From NCBI GenBank assembly GCA_024741835.1, contig JAENRP010000276.1:1-59589 (forward strand): a stretch of DNA of 59,589 nt. Direction: 5' to 3'. Position 1 is the first letter of the stretch. Each line of letters opens with the position of its first letter. The DNA is from Diplocarpon mali. Lineage: Eukaryota > Ascomycota > Leotiomycetes > Helotiales > Drepanopezizaceae. Under the pieces are notes generated by a model, which saw nothing but the letters and a program-made list of their open reading frames with translations, had not been told where the DNA came from and ran no database searches. This document shows positions 21,911 through 33,860 of the stretch, piece by piece. Both the position numbers and the translations under genes were made by a program.

Positions 21911-23794
21911 ATGTTCTCACAATCGAGATGCACCTGCGCGCTTGCGCTAAGTCTCCTTGTCGCTACGGGATCTCTGGTCTCGGCAGCACCCTGTGATATC
22001 TACGCTTCCGGGGGCACGCCCTGCGTTGCTGCCCACAGCACAACCCGTGCCCTTTACAGAGCCTACACCGGCTCGCTGTATCAGGTGAAGCGTGGATCTG
22101 ACAACACCACCACCGTAAGTCCTGCGGTATCTCGTTGCCCCTCTTGCAACGGGTCTGCGTGTTGCCTGATGGCTCGCTAAGCGTGGGTCAACAAAGCTAA
22201 CTCGCTTGTTTTCAGATCATAAAACCGTTGTCAGCTGGCGGAGTTGCAGATGCCGCAGCTCAGGATTCCTTCTGCGCCAGTACGACTTGCCTGATAACTG
22301 TCAGTTTTGCGAGCACGATCCTCCCCTCTCTCTGGAAGTATCTCTGGAAGTATTCAGAGTAGCTCTTTGAAATTGCCTTGAAGATGCGCTCTCCGACGTG
22401 GCTGACTCCCCCGCCCTAGATCATCTACGACCAGTCGGGCAAGGGGAATCACATTACACAAGCGCCTCCGGGTGACTACAAAGGCCCTGAAAGCAACGGT
22501 TACGACAACCTCGCAAGCGCGACTGGTGCCCCGGTGACGCTGGGTGGAAAGAAGGCATACGGCGTCTTCATCTCTCCTGGCACGGGGTACAGAAACAATA
22601 AGGCAGTCGACACTGCCACCGGAGACGAACCCCAGGGCATGTATGCCATCTTTGACGGAACCCACTACAATGGCGGCTGCTGCTTCGACTATGGCAATGC
22701 TGAGACCAGCTCAAGCAACACCGGGAACGGTCACATGGAGGCCATCTACTTTGGTGACAACACTGGCTGGGGGAGTGGCGGCGGCAGCGGGCCGTGGTTG
22801 ATGGCCGATCTCGAAAACGGCTTGTTCTCTGGCTTAGACCCTGGCAAAAACTCGGATAACCCGACCATCTCGGATAGATTCTTCACTGCCATCGTCAAAG
22901 GGAAACCAAATTTGTATGTAGAAGTCCTCACTGTCTCGCGCGGCGCCTCCAGATCTCGGTTCTTTCGGACACGTTCAAGATCACGTCTAAGAATCTCAGA
23001 TCTCGAGACGACGGCCAACAGTTAAACATGGAGGGAACAAGTGCTGACTATTTCAAAGCTGGGCACTTCGTGGAGCCAACGCCGAGAAGGGATCACTCTC
23101 GACGTACTATTCCGGCATTCGGCCCACTGCCCCCGGATACAATCCGATGAGCAAGGAGGGTGCCATCGTCCTTGGCATCGGCGGTGACAACAGCGTCAGC
23201 GCTCAAGGAACATTCTACGAGGGCGTGATGACCACTGGCTATCCATCCGACGAGACGGAGAACTCCGTCCAGGCCGATATTGTCGCTGCCAATTACGTGA
23301 CGACCTCGTTGACGAGTGGCCCGGCTTTCACCGTCGGCTCCTCGATCTCCCTTCAAGCTACGTCAAGCGGTTTCAAGACCTACTTCCTCGCGCACACCGG
23401 CGAGGCCGTGAACATCCAGGAGGTCACGTCATCCAGCACAGAAACCCTCAAACATCAGGCCAGCTGGACCGTCCGCACCGGCCTCGGTAACAGTGCCTGC
23501 TTCTCGTTCGAGTCCAACTACGCCCCCGGCAGCTACATACGACACAGCAGCTTTGTGCTGCGCGTCCAGGCCCACGAAAACACCAAGGCATTCAAGGAAG
23601 ACGCCACCTTCTGCCCGCAGACTGGCCTCAACACTCACGGCAGCTCCATCAGGTCCTGGAACTACCCCACCCGCTATTTCCGCCACTACTCGCAGGAGGG
23701 ATACGCGGGAACTAATGGCGGCGTCCACTCGTTCGATAAAGCGGAGTCTTTCAACGATGATGCGAGCTGGGTCGTCGCCGCCGGGTTTGCGTGA
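21911..23794 (+). CDS. abfB: Alpha-L-arabinofuranosidase B, GH54 with CBM42
   Basis: A secreted enzyme that removes terminal alpha-L-arabinofuranosyl groups from arabinoxylan and arabinan. Exons are 21911-22114, 22216-22299, 22420-22913 and 23059-23794, giving 505 residues, the normal family length. A signal peptide spans about residues 1-25 (cleavage before APCDIY). The GH54 beta-sandwich carries the family blocks PCVAAHSTTRALY, YDQSGKGNH, CCFDYGN and ENGLFSG. By alignment from knowledge of the Aspergillus enzyme (nucleophile Glu221, acid/base Asp297), the equivalents here are E228 and D304 in GIGGDNS; both show the same offset of seven. The C-terminal CBM42 beta-trefoil has the repeated SFESxxxPGxYIRH and FCPQxGL-SxRSWNYPTRY-RHY elements. 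The gene borders the AT-rich desert but is fully intact. It is probably induced by arabinose or xylan, though no regulator site was confirmed. Confidence 0.96.
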
Positions 23795-25337
23795 GTGCGG
23801 GCTGGGGCTCTTGACGAGTTTGTTGACTTCGTTTCGGCGAGCACGGGTATTTACATAAACACATAGATGCCGCGTTTGGCATCACTTCTAGGCTGCTTAG
23901 AACTCAGCCGCTTTATTTTCATGAAATTTACGAACCCTTCACCCGTGTTAGCTCACGGAGCTTCTTTCCATAATGGTCATGTGCCTTCATTCTCTTTCTC
24001 GTTCTCTCGTATTGGAGTAGGCTTCGACGAGCCCCCGGATCTACTCGTGAAGAAACCAGCTGCTCTAACCTCCCGAGCGAAGACCTGAACTCTGAGATCG
24101 AAGCATCCCAGATACGTGTGCATGGAGCCGAGCACACCGCTCGGTGGAGCCTCGTTCGATCCAAGCGGGGGTTCGGATGGAGCACCGAGTGTGAGTCCCA
24201 TACTTCCCGCACTTATCCAAAACGGATGCGAGAGGGCTGCCCACGGGGCAAGCCTCTTGACGCATAGCTCCGGTTACATCCTCCCTTCTCCATGCGGGCA
24301 AGTCTGTCCTGCGAGAGGTAAGTTGCGCAAAAGGAGCAAGTCTGTTCAGTCCGAGGTTGAACTCGTGCAGTCTATCGGCTGGGACTCAGGGGCTGCTCGG
24401 CTCATCTAAGCGAGATGCGAGGGGTACCTTCCTTACCGACTATCTTTGTTGACTTCCAGAGGTCGATGTCAACAAACGGGCCAGTGACCCTGAGAAGCTA
24501 TTTCAATAACAGTCTACGTAAATACTGATATGAATTACGTGTACCGTTGGTGGCGATATACTAGCTGTGCTATCCTGGACGTTAAGCTAGACTCAAAGTC
24601 CAGTCCAAGCATGAGTATCGCTCGAATCCTCCAAGATCAACACGATCACCTCGCCAACGTTGACTGCCCAGCTAACTTTGCGAGCGTCATTTGATTGCTT
24701 TCGCCTGGGTCCTGGGCCAGAAGCAAAGTCCTGGAATTCAGGTCAATCTCAGGAAATCACCACATCAACCCATGCCTAATTCACAACCATTAGCTAGGTG
24801 ATGGGTACTTCTCTGCGATGCATCTCGACACTCGGCTCTTTGCTACAGCTCACAAACCCGTGAACCCATTCCAATGACCACCTACTCTTCGAGCGCAATA
24901 CCAAGGGATGGATGAGCACGCAATTTGCTAGGCAAAGGTAAAGCACCTGCTTTGGCTACCGTTCTGTTAAGGGGCTTTGACTACCGAAGTTCTGGCTGAC
25001 ATCAGGCTGCCAAGAGATAAACCTCGAACCTGAATCAACTTCAGGATTCCCATAAAGCATGAGGCAAACCTCCACTCATCTCCGCACTCGCCGCTCGATT
25101 CACATCATCAAGAACGTCTCGCCCTCAAATAAGCAAGTTTAGCGAAGAAGATGGGGAAATGATCCACCATACTATTCTAAACGGCAACGCTAAAATACAG
25201 GCAACCATCTATACTCGCTTTGCTCCAAAAAAATATCCAATTGGCAGAACTGAACCAACTCACATTCGCTCCTCGGGCCATTAAATACCGATCTCTGAAC
25301 TCCACTTTGCTTAATAGCCATGAACTAACTGGGTCTT
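23795..25337. other. Intergenic region between convergent genes
   Basis: About 1.5 kb between the 3' ends of AbfB (plus) and PNS1 (minus). No gene, RNA or repeat was recognised. Confidence 0.4.
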
Positions 25338-27675
25338 TCACGGCAATTCTCTTTCCCTGCCCTCCCCGAACAGGTATCCTGCTTCAAGACAATAGGCTCC
25401 TCCCCCAGCCATCCCCTTCTCGCTTCCCCAGCATACCACACTTGCATCCACGATCCCACTCAGCACGCCTTCCATTGCTCCAAGTACACCCCAGCCGATG
25501 AAACTTGCTACCAGACCGACGACGTAAGCGTATGCACTGCCTCGGATACCAGCGCCTCCCGGCATGGAAATTTGCAACTGGCGAGCAGTTGCTACCCAGC
25601 CACCGAAACCGAGAGCCATGGCCATAATGAAGCGAGTTGCGTGTAAAAGCAGCTTTGCCAGCCGGTAAGGAAGCAGAGGTGTCGTCTGGTGGTTTCGGGT
25701 GTTGAAAGAGCGAGGCGTGAGAGTCGTGGTCGGGGCTTGTGGACTGAGGAAAGTCATCTGGGTTAGACCCCGAGCTGAGGGGTGAAGAGCCTGAGAGTGA
25801 ATTGCGGCGTACGTGAGGGTTAAAGGATTGGTGAGTGCAGTTATCGGTGTTGGGATGAACGAGTACGCAAACACTGTAATGACACCGATGAGGCGGCGAG
25901 GAAGAAACAGAAGAGGGAGGCGGATCAGGAGCGCGATTAGTGTGGATAGGGAGATTGTGCCGAAAATGGTCGTTGTTGCATGGCTAAATGCGGCTAGGAC
26001 CACTTCTCGAGATGCTGGAGCTGGAATGGCATTCCGGTGGAAGTACCATTGAGAGACAGTCGCCCCTGTAGTCGCCCTCTGAACGCCGCTAATGACCGAG
26101 AGTGTCCAGATGTACATGAGTACAAAGTAGACTGCCAGCCACCAGCTTGTCGCATCAATAATGAACATCTTTACAGAAGTAGAAAGCTGACCCCCGAGGA
26201 ACACTCTTGTGAACATCCCAAGCCACATCCAAGTCCAAGCAACTACAGCTCCGAGCGTAGCAAAGCCCATTCCAAGCAAAGCAGAATTTGCACCAAGAAT
26301 TCTTGCGGCAAATTCCAATATGCCAATGGCCTTGTTCAAGGAATGGCGACCTTTAGAGATCGTGAAAATCCATACCATGGCAAATATTCCTGGAATAAAA
26401 GAAAGCCATCTCATCGCTTTATCTTGGATACTATTGCCGTGGTTTACCCCCTTATAGCTGGACAAAAAAGGGTAGAGCGAGAACGAGAATAGGGTAATTG
26501 GGACCGCAAGCAGGATCAGGTGTACTAGTGGTCTCACGAATGACCGCAGCAGGGCAAGCCAGACGAGCGATACAAAGATCGAGACCAGAGTATCCACTGC
26601 AAAAAGATGGAAGGAGGCATGTAGAGTAGTATAGATGGTATCGCCGATATTTCGCTCAGGAGTCTCTGTATGCAGAAAAACGAGGAAGAAGGTCGCGAAC
26701 AGCGCGCCGAGGCATATTAGGTACAGAGACGCCCAGAAGACATCGTGTCTAGGCGCTTCTGCTATTGCCGTCGCTATAGTATCGGGGACCGTTGCTGCTG
26801 AGCTCGGGGGTCGAGGGATTCCAGCTCCAGCTACCCGACGTGCCTCTGCTTCCCTATCTTGACGACTCGGTTTAGAATCTGTAGGCAGAGTGATCGGCCC
26901 GGACTTGAATGATGACCGGAAAGTTTGAAATGCGGGTGTGGTATCATCAGCTTCCGTCTCCACCCCAAGATCATATGGCGGATCATCGTCCTCTACCGCC
27001 GACTCGAGTCCGACATCCTCCATCCTGTCCCTGCCTCTGCTGCTTGCCCCACTACTCCGCCGTGTACTTTTCCCATCTTTGTCGATAGCTTCCTCCCCGA
27101 TGGTCGCAGGAGTACGTCCCAGTCCCCTTGTGCTACGACCGCCACCATTCCAGCTACTCTTAATCCCTCGCCCCCTCCCGCGGTCTTCAGTAGCTCTCCC
27201 ATACTCGTCTTTACTGGTCTCCACAGACGCATTGCTAGCCTCCTGGTCGGTCTCGCGACTCTCGTCAAGTCGCGCTATGGGAGCAAAAGTTCTCCGTGAC
27301 TTCTGGAGGGCAAAGAAATCTGCAGTTTCCCTCTCCCGCTCCTCTTCATCATCCTCTTCGCGAAAGTCATCCAGAGCACTATGAAACAAAGGTGCGTCTG
27401 GAGGCGCCGCAGCATAGCGGGTGAAGTTGAAGTTTGATGTGGATTGGTATGGGTTCCCAAGCCGCGAAGAATACCCGCGAGACTGATTTCTTAAAGGCTG
27501 GTTTACTTGCCGGTACCGATCGTTGGGGTTTCGGGGAGGAGGGTCGGCGTGATCAGGTTGGACGAAGTTGGAGAAGCGCGACTGTGACTGGGCCAGGAAC
27601 CTTGACGCGTCTATAGAACTTGATTAGCATAAGCTAACGGGAGTTTCAGAGGCTTTGCTTGCATTCTGAGAACAT
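25338..27675 (-). CDS. PNS1: Pns1/choline-transporter-like membrane protein (CTL/SLC44 family)
   Basis: A multi-pass plasma-membrane protein of the CTL family. Animal members carry choline; the fungal Pns1 role is unsettled. The model is complement(25338-27610, 27663-27675), 761 residues. The first exon is only 13 nt and encodes MFSE plus the first base of Y; joined, the N-terminus reads MFSEYASRFLAQSQSRF, as in relatives. The intervening 52-bp intron starts with GC (GCAAGC) and ends TATAG with a GCTAAT branch point. No GT donor can rescue the frame because a TGA follows. The cytosolic N-terminus of about 270 residues is acidic, Arg/Ser-rich and disordered. Around ten hydrophobic helices follow. 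The C-terminal hallmark DASVVCWGSEKGMAGG is present. The gene is divergent from the Rab gene. Confidence 0.9.
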
Positions 27676-28535
27676 CTTTAACTGTAGTGTTGGGAGGGTA
27701 GAGTTCGCGGCGTGTAGAGTGACGAGGCAGGCCCGTCACCGCCTTGTAGCGCAACAGTTGTCGCCGAGTCTTTTACTCGCGCGGCTCACGTAGACGGCTG
27801 TCCGTGGGTATCTTGACATGAATAAATAGAGGGACGTATGCAATATGTATGCTTGGAGAGAGCTGATGTTGCTATTCGTAGTCGAGAGGTGCTCAAGAAG
27901 AGGGAGGGTGATTACTACCAGGACGAGGCAGAGGTCCAGACAGAGGCGGTCGGCAGAATCCGTTGTTGACAAAGCACCGAGAGCTTGCGGCTTACTTATT
28001 CACGAGTACCAAGTACCAGCAAGCATGTAGCGCATGAAAAGATATATATCAAAGGGTCGCGAAAACCAGGCTGCGTACCTCGATAGTCCGCGAAGAATGA
28101 CATAACGTAGGGGTAGTCTCGAGTCTTTGGCAGGTGATGTGCAGTGCATCCGATCAGGTTGCAAACGGGCTTCAACAGCCGACATTCTACCGTACCGGAG
28201 AGCGCTAAGATTAAGATAAGAGAAGCAGGCCAATCAGCACAAGGGGAGCTCCGACGGAAGAGCTGTACTCTAAGAAAGTGCTGTGTTGAAGATGCGTGAC
28301 TAGCTGTCCTACTCCCTGGCGACGACACAGATCTGACCAGCACCCATTCGAAGAGCCTCAAAGCATCGACCAAACCTTCTCAGCGAAAGCGCATATCTCG
28401 AACCTTCATTCCGCTGCCAATTCTCGCCCCTCCTCATGTGCTGATCTTGATCGCGTGCCATCCTTAGTACGATCAACCACGAGTGCATACAGCCCTCAGC
28501 CGCGCCCCAAGCGACAGCCTCTTCTTACAGCCCTC
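27676..28535. promoter_or_regulatory. Divergent promoter region, PNS1 / Rab
   Basis: 860 bp separate two start codons pointing away from each other, so both promoters must lie here. No specific operator was identified. Confidence 0.5.
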
Positions 28536-29364
28536 ATGTCGTCTTATGACTATATAGCCAAGATAGTCTGTATAGGCGACAGCGGGACTGGGAAGTCGTC
28601 TCTCACTATCCGGCTGTGCGAGGGGCGCTTCACTCAACACCATGACGTTACTATAGGCGTCGAATTCGGTATGCTCTTACTTTCTCTTAATTCTATCAGC
28701 AAGAAATCAAGTTCATTGTTTCAAAGGCTCTCGCATAGTGCCCGTCGGACCACCCAACACCCCCCTCCCTACACCGAAATCAAGTGTTGTGCGCAATCCT
28801 TCGTTGCCAGAAATTTCCGCCGGCCTTCCCGAACCACGGCGCGCGGAGCCTAAAATTGAGCAGAAGCATATGAAATTAAGTTTATGGGACACGGCAGGGC
28901 AAGAAACTTATAAGAGCGTAACGAGGAGTTATTTCCGCGGGGCTTCGGGTGCGCTTTTGGTGTTTGATATCTCGAGGAAGCCCACATTCGTCCATGTTAC
29001 GGATTGGCTGAATGATCTGCGACAAATCGCCGAACCGGATATAGTGGTTATTCTCGTAGGGAATAAAAGTGATCTGGCCACTGGAGATGAGAATAAGCGG
29101 GAGGTGACCAAGGAGGAGGCTGAGGAGTGGGCCAAGAAGAACGGAGTGTTGGAGTATGTTGAAACGAGTGCGAAGAGTGGTGAGGGGGTTGAGAACGCAT
29201 TTGGAAGGGTGGCCGAGAGGATATACTTGAACGTCGAGGCCGGGAAATACGACTTGAATGACAGGAGGTCGGGCGTCAAGGGACCACCAGCGGGAGCGCC
29301 TGGTCGAGGTGGCGTGAAGCTTTCGAAACAGCCTGGAAAGACAGCCGGTTATGGATGTTGCTGA
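28536..29364 (+). CDS. Rab-family small GTPase (Rab2/Rab4/Ypt4-like) with a linker insertion
   Basis: A vesicle-traffic GTPase that cycles between membrane and cytosol. Exons are 28536-28668 and 28727-29364, 256 residues. Nucleotide-binding motifs are all present: P-loop GDSGTGKS (14-21), switch region T-I-G-V-E-F (39-44), WDTAGQE (98-104), NKSD (157-160) and ETSAK (190-194). The C-terminus GCC is the double-cysteine geranylgeranylation signal of Rabs. Unusual is a Pro/Ser-rich insertion of roughly 35-40 residues (about 51-90) between the switch I strand and the WDTAGQ strand, where ordinary Rabs have a short turn. I believe a fungal Rab clade shares such an insertion, but cannot verify it here. 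GVEFG and RSYFRGASGALLVFD favour the Rab2/4 branch over Ypt1 or Sec4. Confidence 0.9.
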
Positions 29365-30118
29365 ACCAAATGGAAGGCTATGTATTTTGGCATCACTGGC
29401 GTTAGGAGCATGCTAGATACACCGAGGACCGGGTTTGGATTGTAGGAACATGAGGGAATTCTCTATTCCCTCTGAAGTTTCTATATAGAGTTGAATGTGC
29501 TTGAAGTCGGGATTGTCTCAAGTAGATCACAAACCTCCCAGGTATTTTCAGCCTTCTGTCAAAACATCAATTGGCTCTGCCATGGTCCTTTTAGACGTGT
29601 ATATCTCATTAACAAAGTGGCCCCAAATTTATCTAATCTAGCGAGCTTAATTATCATGGTGCTACATTTGCGATTCTTACTAATGGCCATGTCATAAATT
29701 GCATTTGCTGTTGTTTATCCGAATAATAACGTAGAGCATCACGTGATAGTACTTAGCCTACTTTGATCTGCTAATCACGCCAAGTAGTGTGGCGAATGAC
29801 AACCAAAGGAAAATCACAGCCTCAGATCAGCGACTGAAGAGTCAAAGTACCGAGCGTTCTAGAACAAAGAATAGCTCGGTAGTGATACAGTGCGTTGTCG
29901 CGTATCAGGTCTATGGCTGTGGCTGAGCTACCGGGGCTGAGGAGGGTACGCGCGTGCAGATGAGGGGCAAGCCTATCCAATTCACGAGAAGCTTTAAGAC
30001 CGTCATAGTCATTTCGACCTTCGGTCTTGGCTCTCCAAACAGCTGCAACTACATCTACTTACACTTCGCTCGAAGACACTCACTAGTTTATATTTCTCTG
30101 CACAGACAAGCGCTCAAG
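29365..30118. other. Intergenic region with a TCACGTGA palindrome
   Basis: 754 bp between the Rab gene and the downstream WW gene. A perfect 8-bp palindrome TCACGTGA is at 29739-29746, a bHLH-type site, about 380 bp before the WW start codon. No gene was seen. Confidence 0.45.
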
Positions 30119-31067
30119 ATGAACGACTTCGTTCCCCCGAGTGGGCCCCCACCTCCAAAAGTGCCTGAGGGATGGAAAGCTCAATGGAATGAGCAATACA
30201 GCGAGTGGTAAGAATCCCGTGTGCTCGTGTCGCACTGTAAGAGCCCGAAAGTTGATAAACCTCAGGTTCTACGTCAATATTTATACCAAGAAATCGCAAT
30301 GGGACAAGCCCACTGAGCCTGTCTTCCCCCCTCCCCAAGACGGCGCCCCCGCCGGACCTCCTCCAGGATATGGTGGTGGCAGCCACCCTCAACCTACCGA
30401 CACCAAGCACAACCCCTACGAAAGCAGCATGAATCCCAACACCGAATCCGACGCTGCGCTCGCCGCCCGCCTCCAAGCCGAAGAGGACCAACGTGCGCGA
30501 GGCAATGTGGGAAGCCGTGGCGCTCAACAAGATTACCAAAATACACCTCTGCCTGGTGAGTATGGACAGCAGGCAGGATATGGACAGCAGGGAGGCTATG
30601 GACAGCAGGGTGCTTATGGACAGCAACAAACCCAATACTCGCAGGAACTGCCTGCCCGAGACCAGAAGAAGAGTGGCGGCTTCTTGGGTAAGCTGTTAGG
30701 CAAGGCAAGTGGAAGTTCCGGCAGTGGGGGATTTGGCGGCTCCGCTAGCCGACCACCACAGCAATATGGTGGAGGCTATCAGCAAGGTGGCTATGGCCAA
30801 CAAGGCTATCCTCAACAAGGCTACGGACAGCCGGGTTATGGTGGAGCAGGTGGCTATGGAGGCGGCGGCTACAGCCAGGCCCCTAAGAAGAGTGGAGGGT
30901 TGGGAGCTGGCGGTGCCGCGGCTTTGGGTGTTGGAGGTGGTTTAGTTGGTGGAATGCTGATCGCGGATGCAATTGACGACCGTGAAGATGAAGCCTACCA
31001 ACAGGGATACAACGACGGAGACAACGGCGATGATTTCGGCGGAGATGACGGCGGCGGAGACTTCTAA
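30119..31067 (+). CDS. WW-domain protein with Gly/Gln/Tyr-rich low-complexity tail (Wwm1-like)
   Basis: Exons are 30119-30207 and 30266-31067, 296 residues. One WW domain lies at residues 15-46, with its two signature tryptophans at W19 and W42; it should bind Pro-rich ligands. The intron splits the domain. Downstream are a PxPPGYGG stretch, a helix with AALAARLQAEED, and repeats of the form YGQQ(A/G)GYGQQGG, resembling prion-like low-complexity segments. A glycine-zipper-like hydrophobic stretch (GGAAALGVGGGLVGGMLIADA) leads to a very acidic D/G tail. The order resembles fungal Wwm1-type proteins; yeast Wwm1 is linked to the metacaspase. The exact role here is unknown. Confidence 0.85.
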
Positions 31068-32102
31068 GTGGCCTCCCGAATGGCCGGCAAGGTGAAGCTG
31101 GCTGGACAGAGGTCGGCGTCGATGAGAGAGACGACTTTCGTAGCGTTTTAATGCGGTCAGCTGGATGGATCTTCTGCTCTGGCAAGCACATGTGTGTGGA
31201 TTTCTCGGATATCGATGAATTTGAGCTTGAGCTTGCGCTTCTCTAGGATCAGAATCCCAGAGTCTGTTCGCCTGGCTCTGCGGAGTAAATAGCAATCTGA
31301 TTCGGCGGTTCCACTCCAAGTACCAGTAGGGATTCGACCGCCTTGCGGTCTAGCTTTTCGCATCTGCAAGTTTGAGCCTTTACATGTATGGCACATCGCG
31401 CGCATACCAAGCTTTCCAACTCTACCCCCTCTGCATCTCCGCCAAGCACCCCCACCTCCAGGGTGACACGATCCCTCGAGCCCCCTTCAGGCGCAACACA
31501 AAGGAAGCCTGCTAGTTCGAACTCTGTTGTGGTTGGGCTTTTGTTGCATTTCGCGGTTTTTAGACTGGTGCTAGAAGGGCTTGTTTGAGTGATCGTGCTG
31601 GGTTCTTGCTTGAGAGGAGGAATGGGAGGGGAGAAGGGGAAACAGAGAGGGATGGGAGGAGCGACGAGGCCGGCAGTTTGGCAGGGTCCTATTCAGACGG
31701 ATTTTCTGGGGTAAGGAGGGTTTCCTCAAGCTGGCAGTAGAGGAAGTCGATCAGGCGGGTGGAAAAGCAACTTGCGTGTATGTAGTGCTGAAAGGCCTGA
31801 TGCTCGGGCTGCGGCGAGAAGAGAGGATGGCCTGGTCGAAAGCGAAAGGACGGAATGTGCTTGCATCCACACATGCCGTACTGCAGATCGCGGACACAGG
31901 GCATATATTGTCTGAAATCGATACTCCAGTTCTTGCACCGCCGCGACCCTTGGATCATGGGAGCCTTTTAGCAGCACTTGCTCAGTCGCTCGTACCAGCC
32001 CTCAGCTGCAAAGAGACTCCTGATGTTTGCGTCTCAGTCAAACATTACATTGAACAAACACGTGGCCTGCTTTTCCATCTCGCTCTCGCATGGTACTACC
32101 TA
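31068..32102. other. Intergenic region between convergent genes
   Basis: About 1 kb between the 3' ends of the WW gene (plus) and EMC7 (minus). No gene, RNA or repeat was recognised. Confidence 0.4.
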
Positions 32103-32916
32103 CTATCTTGTAGCCCCCTTCTCAACAGGTGTCTCGCTCTTCTTGGTGGTGCTGGACCCGGCCAGCCAAGCTGCAGCGTCGAAGTTCTGCAGTGGATTGG
32201 GGGCTGCCGGTCCAGCAGGAGCTTGCTGGCGTGCCTCGAATTCGGCTTTCATTTCATCGTCCACTACAAGATCATTAGTACATATCAAGTGCGTGCAAGA
32301 AGGAGACTTACTGTTATCCATGATGTACGGCATTCCGAAGACAAGGGCCATGCTCACCCCCGCAATCAGAATCATGGGGTTCTTCAGGATGGACATTGGT
32401 GAGACTGGAGCATGTCAGCAATGGTGCTTTGTAGCCATCTCCCCTGCGATTTGAAGACTGCTAGAGGGATGAACGGCCAGACTCACAGCCAACTCGCTCA
32501 ATGAAGTACTCCTTCTTGCCCGCGGCCCTCACCTCAAACCCCCAAACGCCAACTCTCCCCTCCACCTCCCGGATGTCAACTTTCTCCCCCTTATTGTCCC
32601 ACTCGTTGCCTCTGAATGTGCCCCAAACCTGCACCGCCGCGCCCTCCGTGACGTCGACTCTCAGCGGCGCAAACGCATACGTGCTGCAGTGCACGTCAAG
32701 CAAGTAGCTCCCGGACGAGACGTTGCGGAAGTCGAAGGCGTTGGAGACCGTTAAAGGCGCGGAGTAGGAGCGCGAGAGTGTGGTGAGAGTCGCGTGGGTG
32801 GAGGGGGGGAGCGTCGCAGGGTGTGGCAGGATTGCGGTTGAGGGGATGGCGATTCTGAGGTGGATGCAGAGGGCCAGATGGAGAGCGAAGAGCCCGGCCA
32901 ACAGTGAGGCGCGCAT
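32103..32916 (-). CDS. EMC7: ER membrane protein complex subunit 7 (EMC7)
   Basis: A subunit of the EMC insertase, which inserts tail-anchored and multi-pass proteins into the ER. The model is complement(32103-32263, 32312-32404, 32487-32916), 227 residues. A signal peptide covers about residues 1-22. A luminal beta-sandwich follows, with FDFRNVSSGSYLLDVHCSTYAFAPLRVDV matching the EMC7 carbohydrate-binding-like domain in pieces. One membrane helix is at about 148-170 (MILIAGVSMALVFGMPYIMDN), and a short cytosolic tail ends in charged residues. The small 48-bp second intron has a TACTAAT branch point. Splicing restores the family sequence IMDNMDDEMKAEFE. The gene is divergent from the secreted-protein gene. 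Confidence 0.93.
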
Positions 32917-33860
32917 GGTTGTGTTATGGTTGACTGAGATGTGGTGAAAGTCGCTTGTCAAAGCCCGACGCGAGCGACTCGCCGTCGATTCCCTCGGAGT
33001 TGGACTACGTTTTGCCGAGCTGGCGCCGAGCTTTTTTTCTACTCGGTAGCCCGACACCGAGGTTCAGATATCCATCGTATCTTTGTTCTCTTCACACCCA
33101 GACACCCGACTGATGAGCATCTTGAGTATCAGAATCCAGGCAGCTCGCCGATTTCGCATATATATACCTCTCTTTGTCCCTCTCTCTTGACTGTGATCCT
33201 TCCTACCCATGCGCGTATGCTGACATCTATGATCTATGTTTCCCCGGTGTTCTTTGGCACTGCGGTTCGCGCTTTGATTCTTTGATCAGCCCATTTGTCA
33301 AGTTCCATCACCTACTCATGGCTTTCCAGTCCATGGACATGGTTCGTCGCGGCGCACGTACATCACAGAGAGTGAGCTAGCTTCGTGCACAGATTGTCCA
33401 ATTTTGCTGTTCAGACCTCTTCCCAATGCCAAGTCACCCGGTGCCAGATCAAAGCGATGAAATTTTTCAGGCTCGTGCAAGATTGGTAGATGGAGTATGA
33501 AGAGTACGAGGCGATCGAGTCCGGGCGACCCCGTCGAGCAGTGCTCGTGAAGTAAGGTATGCCCTCGACTTTCGAGGTAGCGTCCGGTGCCTGGGCTAGG
33601 CTATGCTGGAGACGGGATATCAGAGACAACAGCCTGGGTCCAAGCCAAAATTCGAGGCTCCAAAAGGATTCTGGATAAACTGACCCAGTGGGTGAGAGGC
33701 CGATGAACCATCGTTCTGGCTATCTGACTCTACATATATTGGCACTGCCCTGTGTCCTCGTGGAAACGCACTTTATCAAGGTTCCCTTGGTCCGTCTTTG
33801 ATTCCTGACCATCATTCCCTTTCTGTTTTTGTTAAGACGTTCTTTGACATTGTGTTCAAG
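32917..33860. promoter_or_regulatory. Divergent promoter region, EMC7 / secreted protein
   Basis: 944 bp between two outward-facing start codons. A CATATATT element near 33733 is about 125 bp before the downstream ATG and could be a TATA box. No other signal was recognised. Confidence 0.4.

Noticed and set aside
22914..23058. Possible break between AbfB catalytic halves
   Set aside because: A normal 145-bp intron (GTATGT to AAG) joins NFWALRGANA in frame, so the gene is intact.
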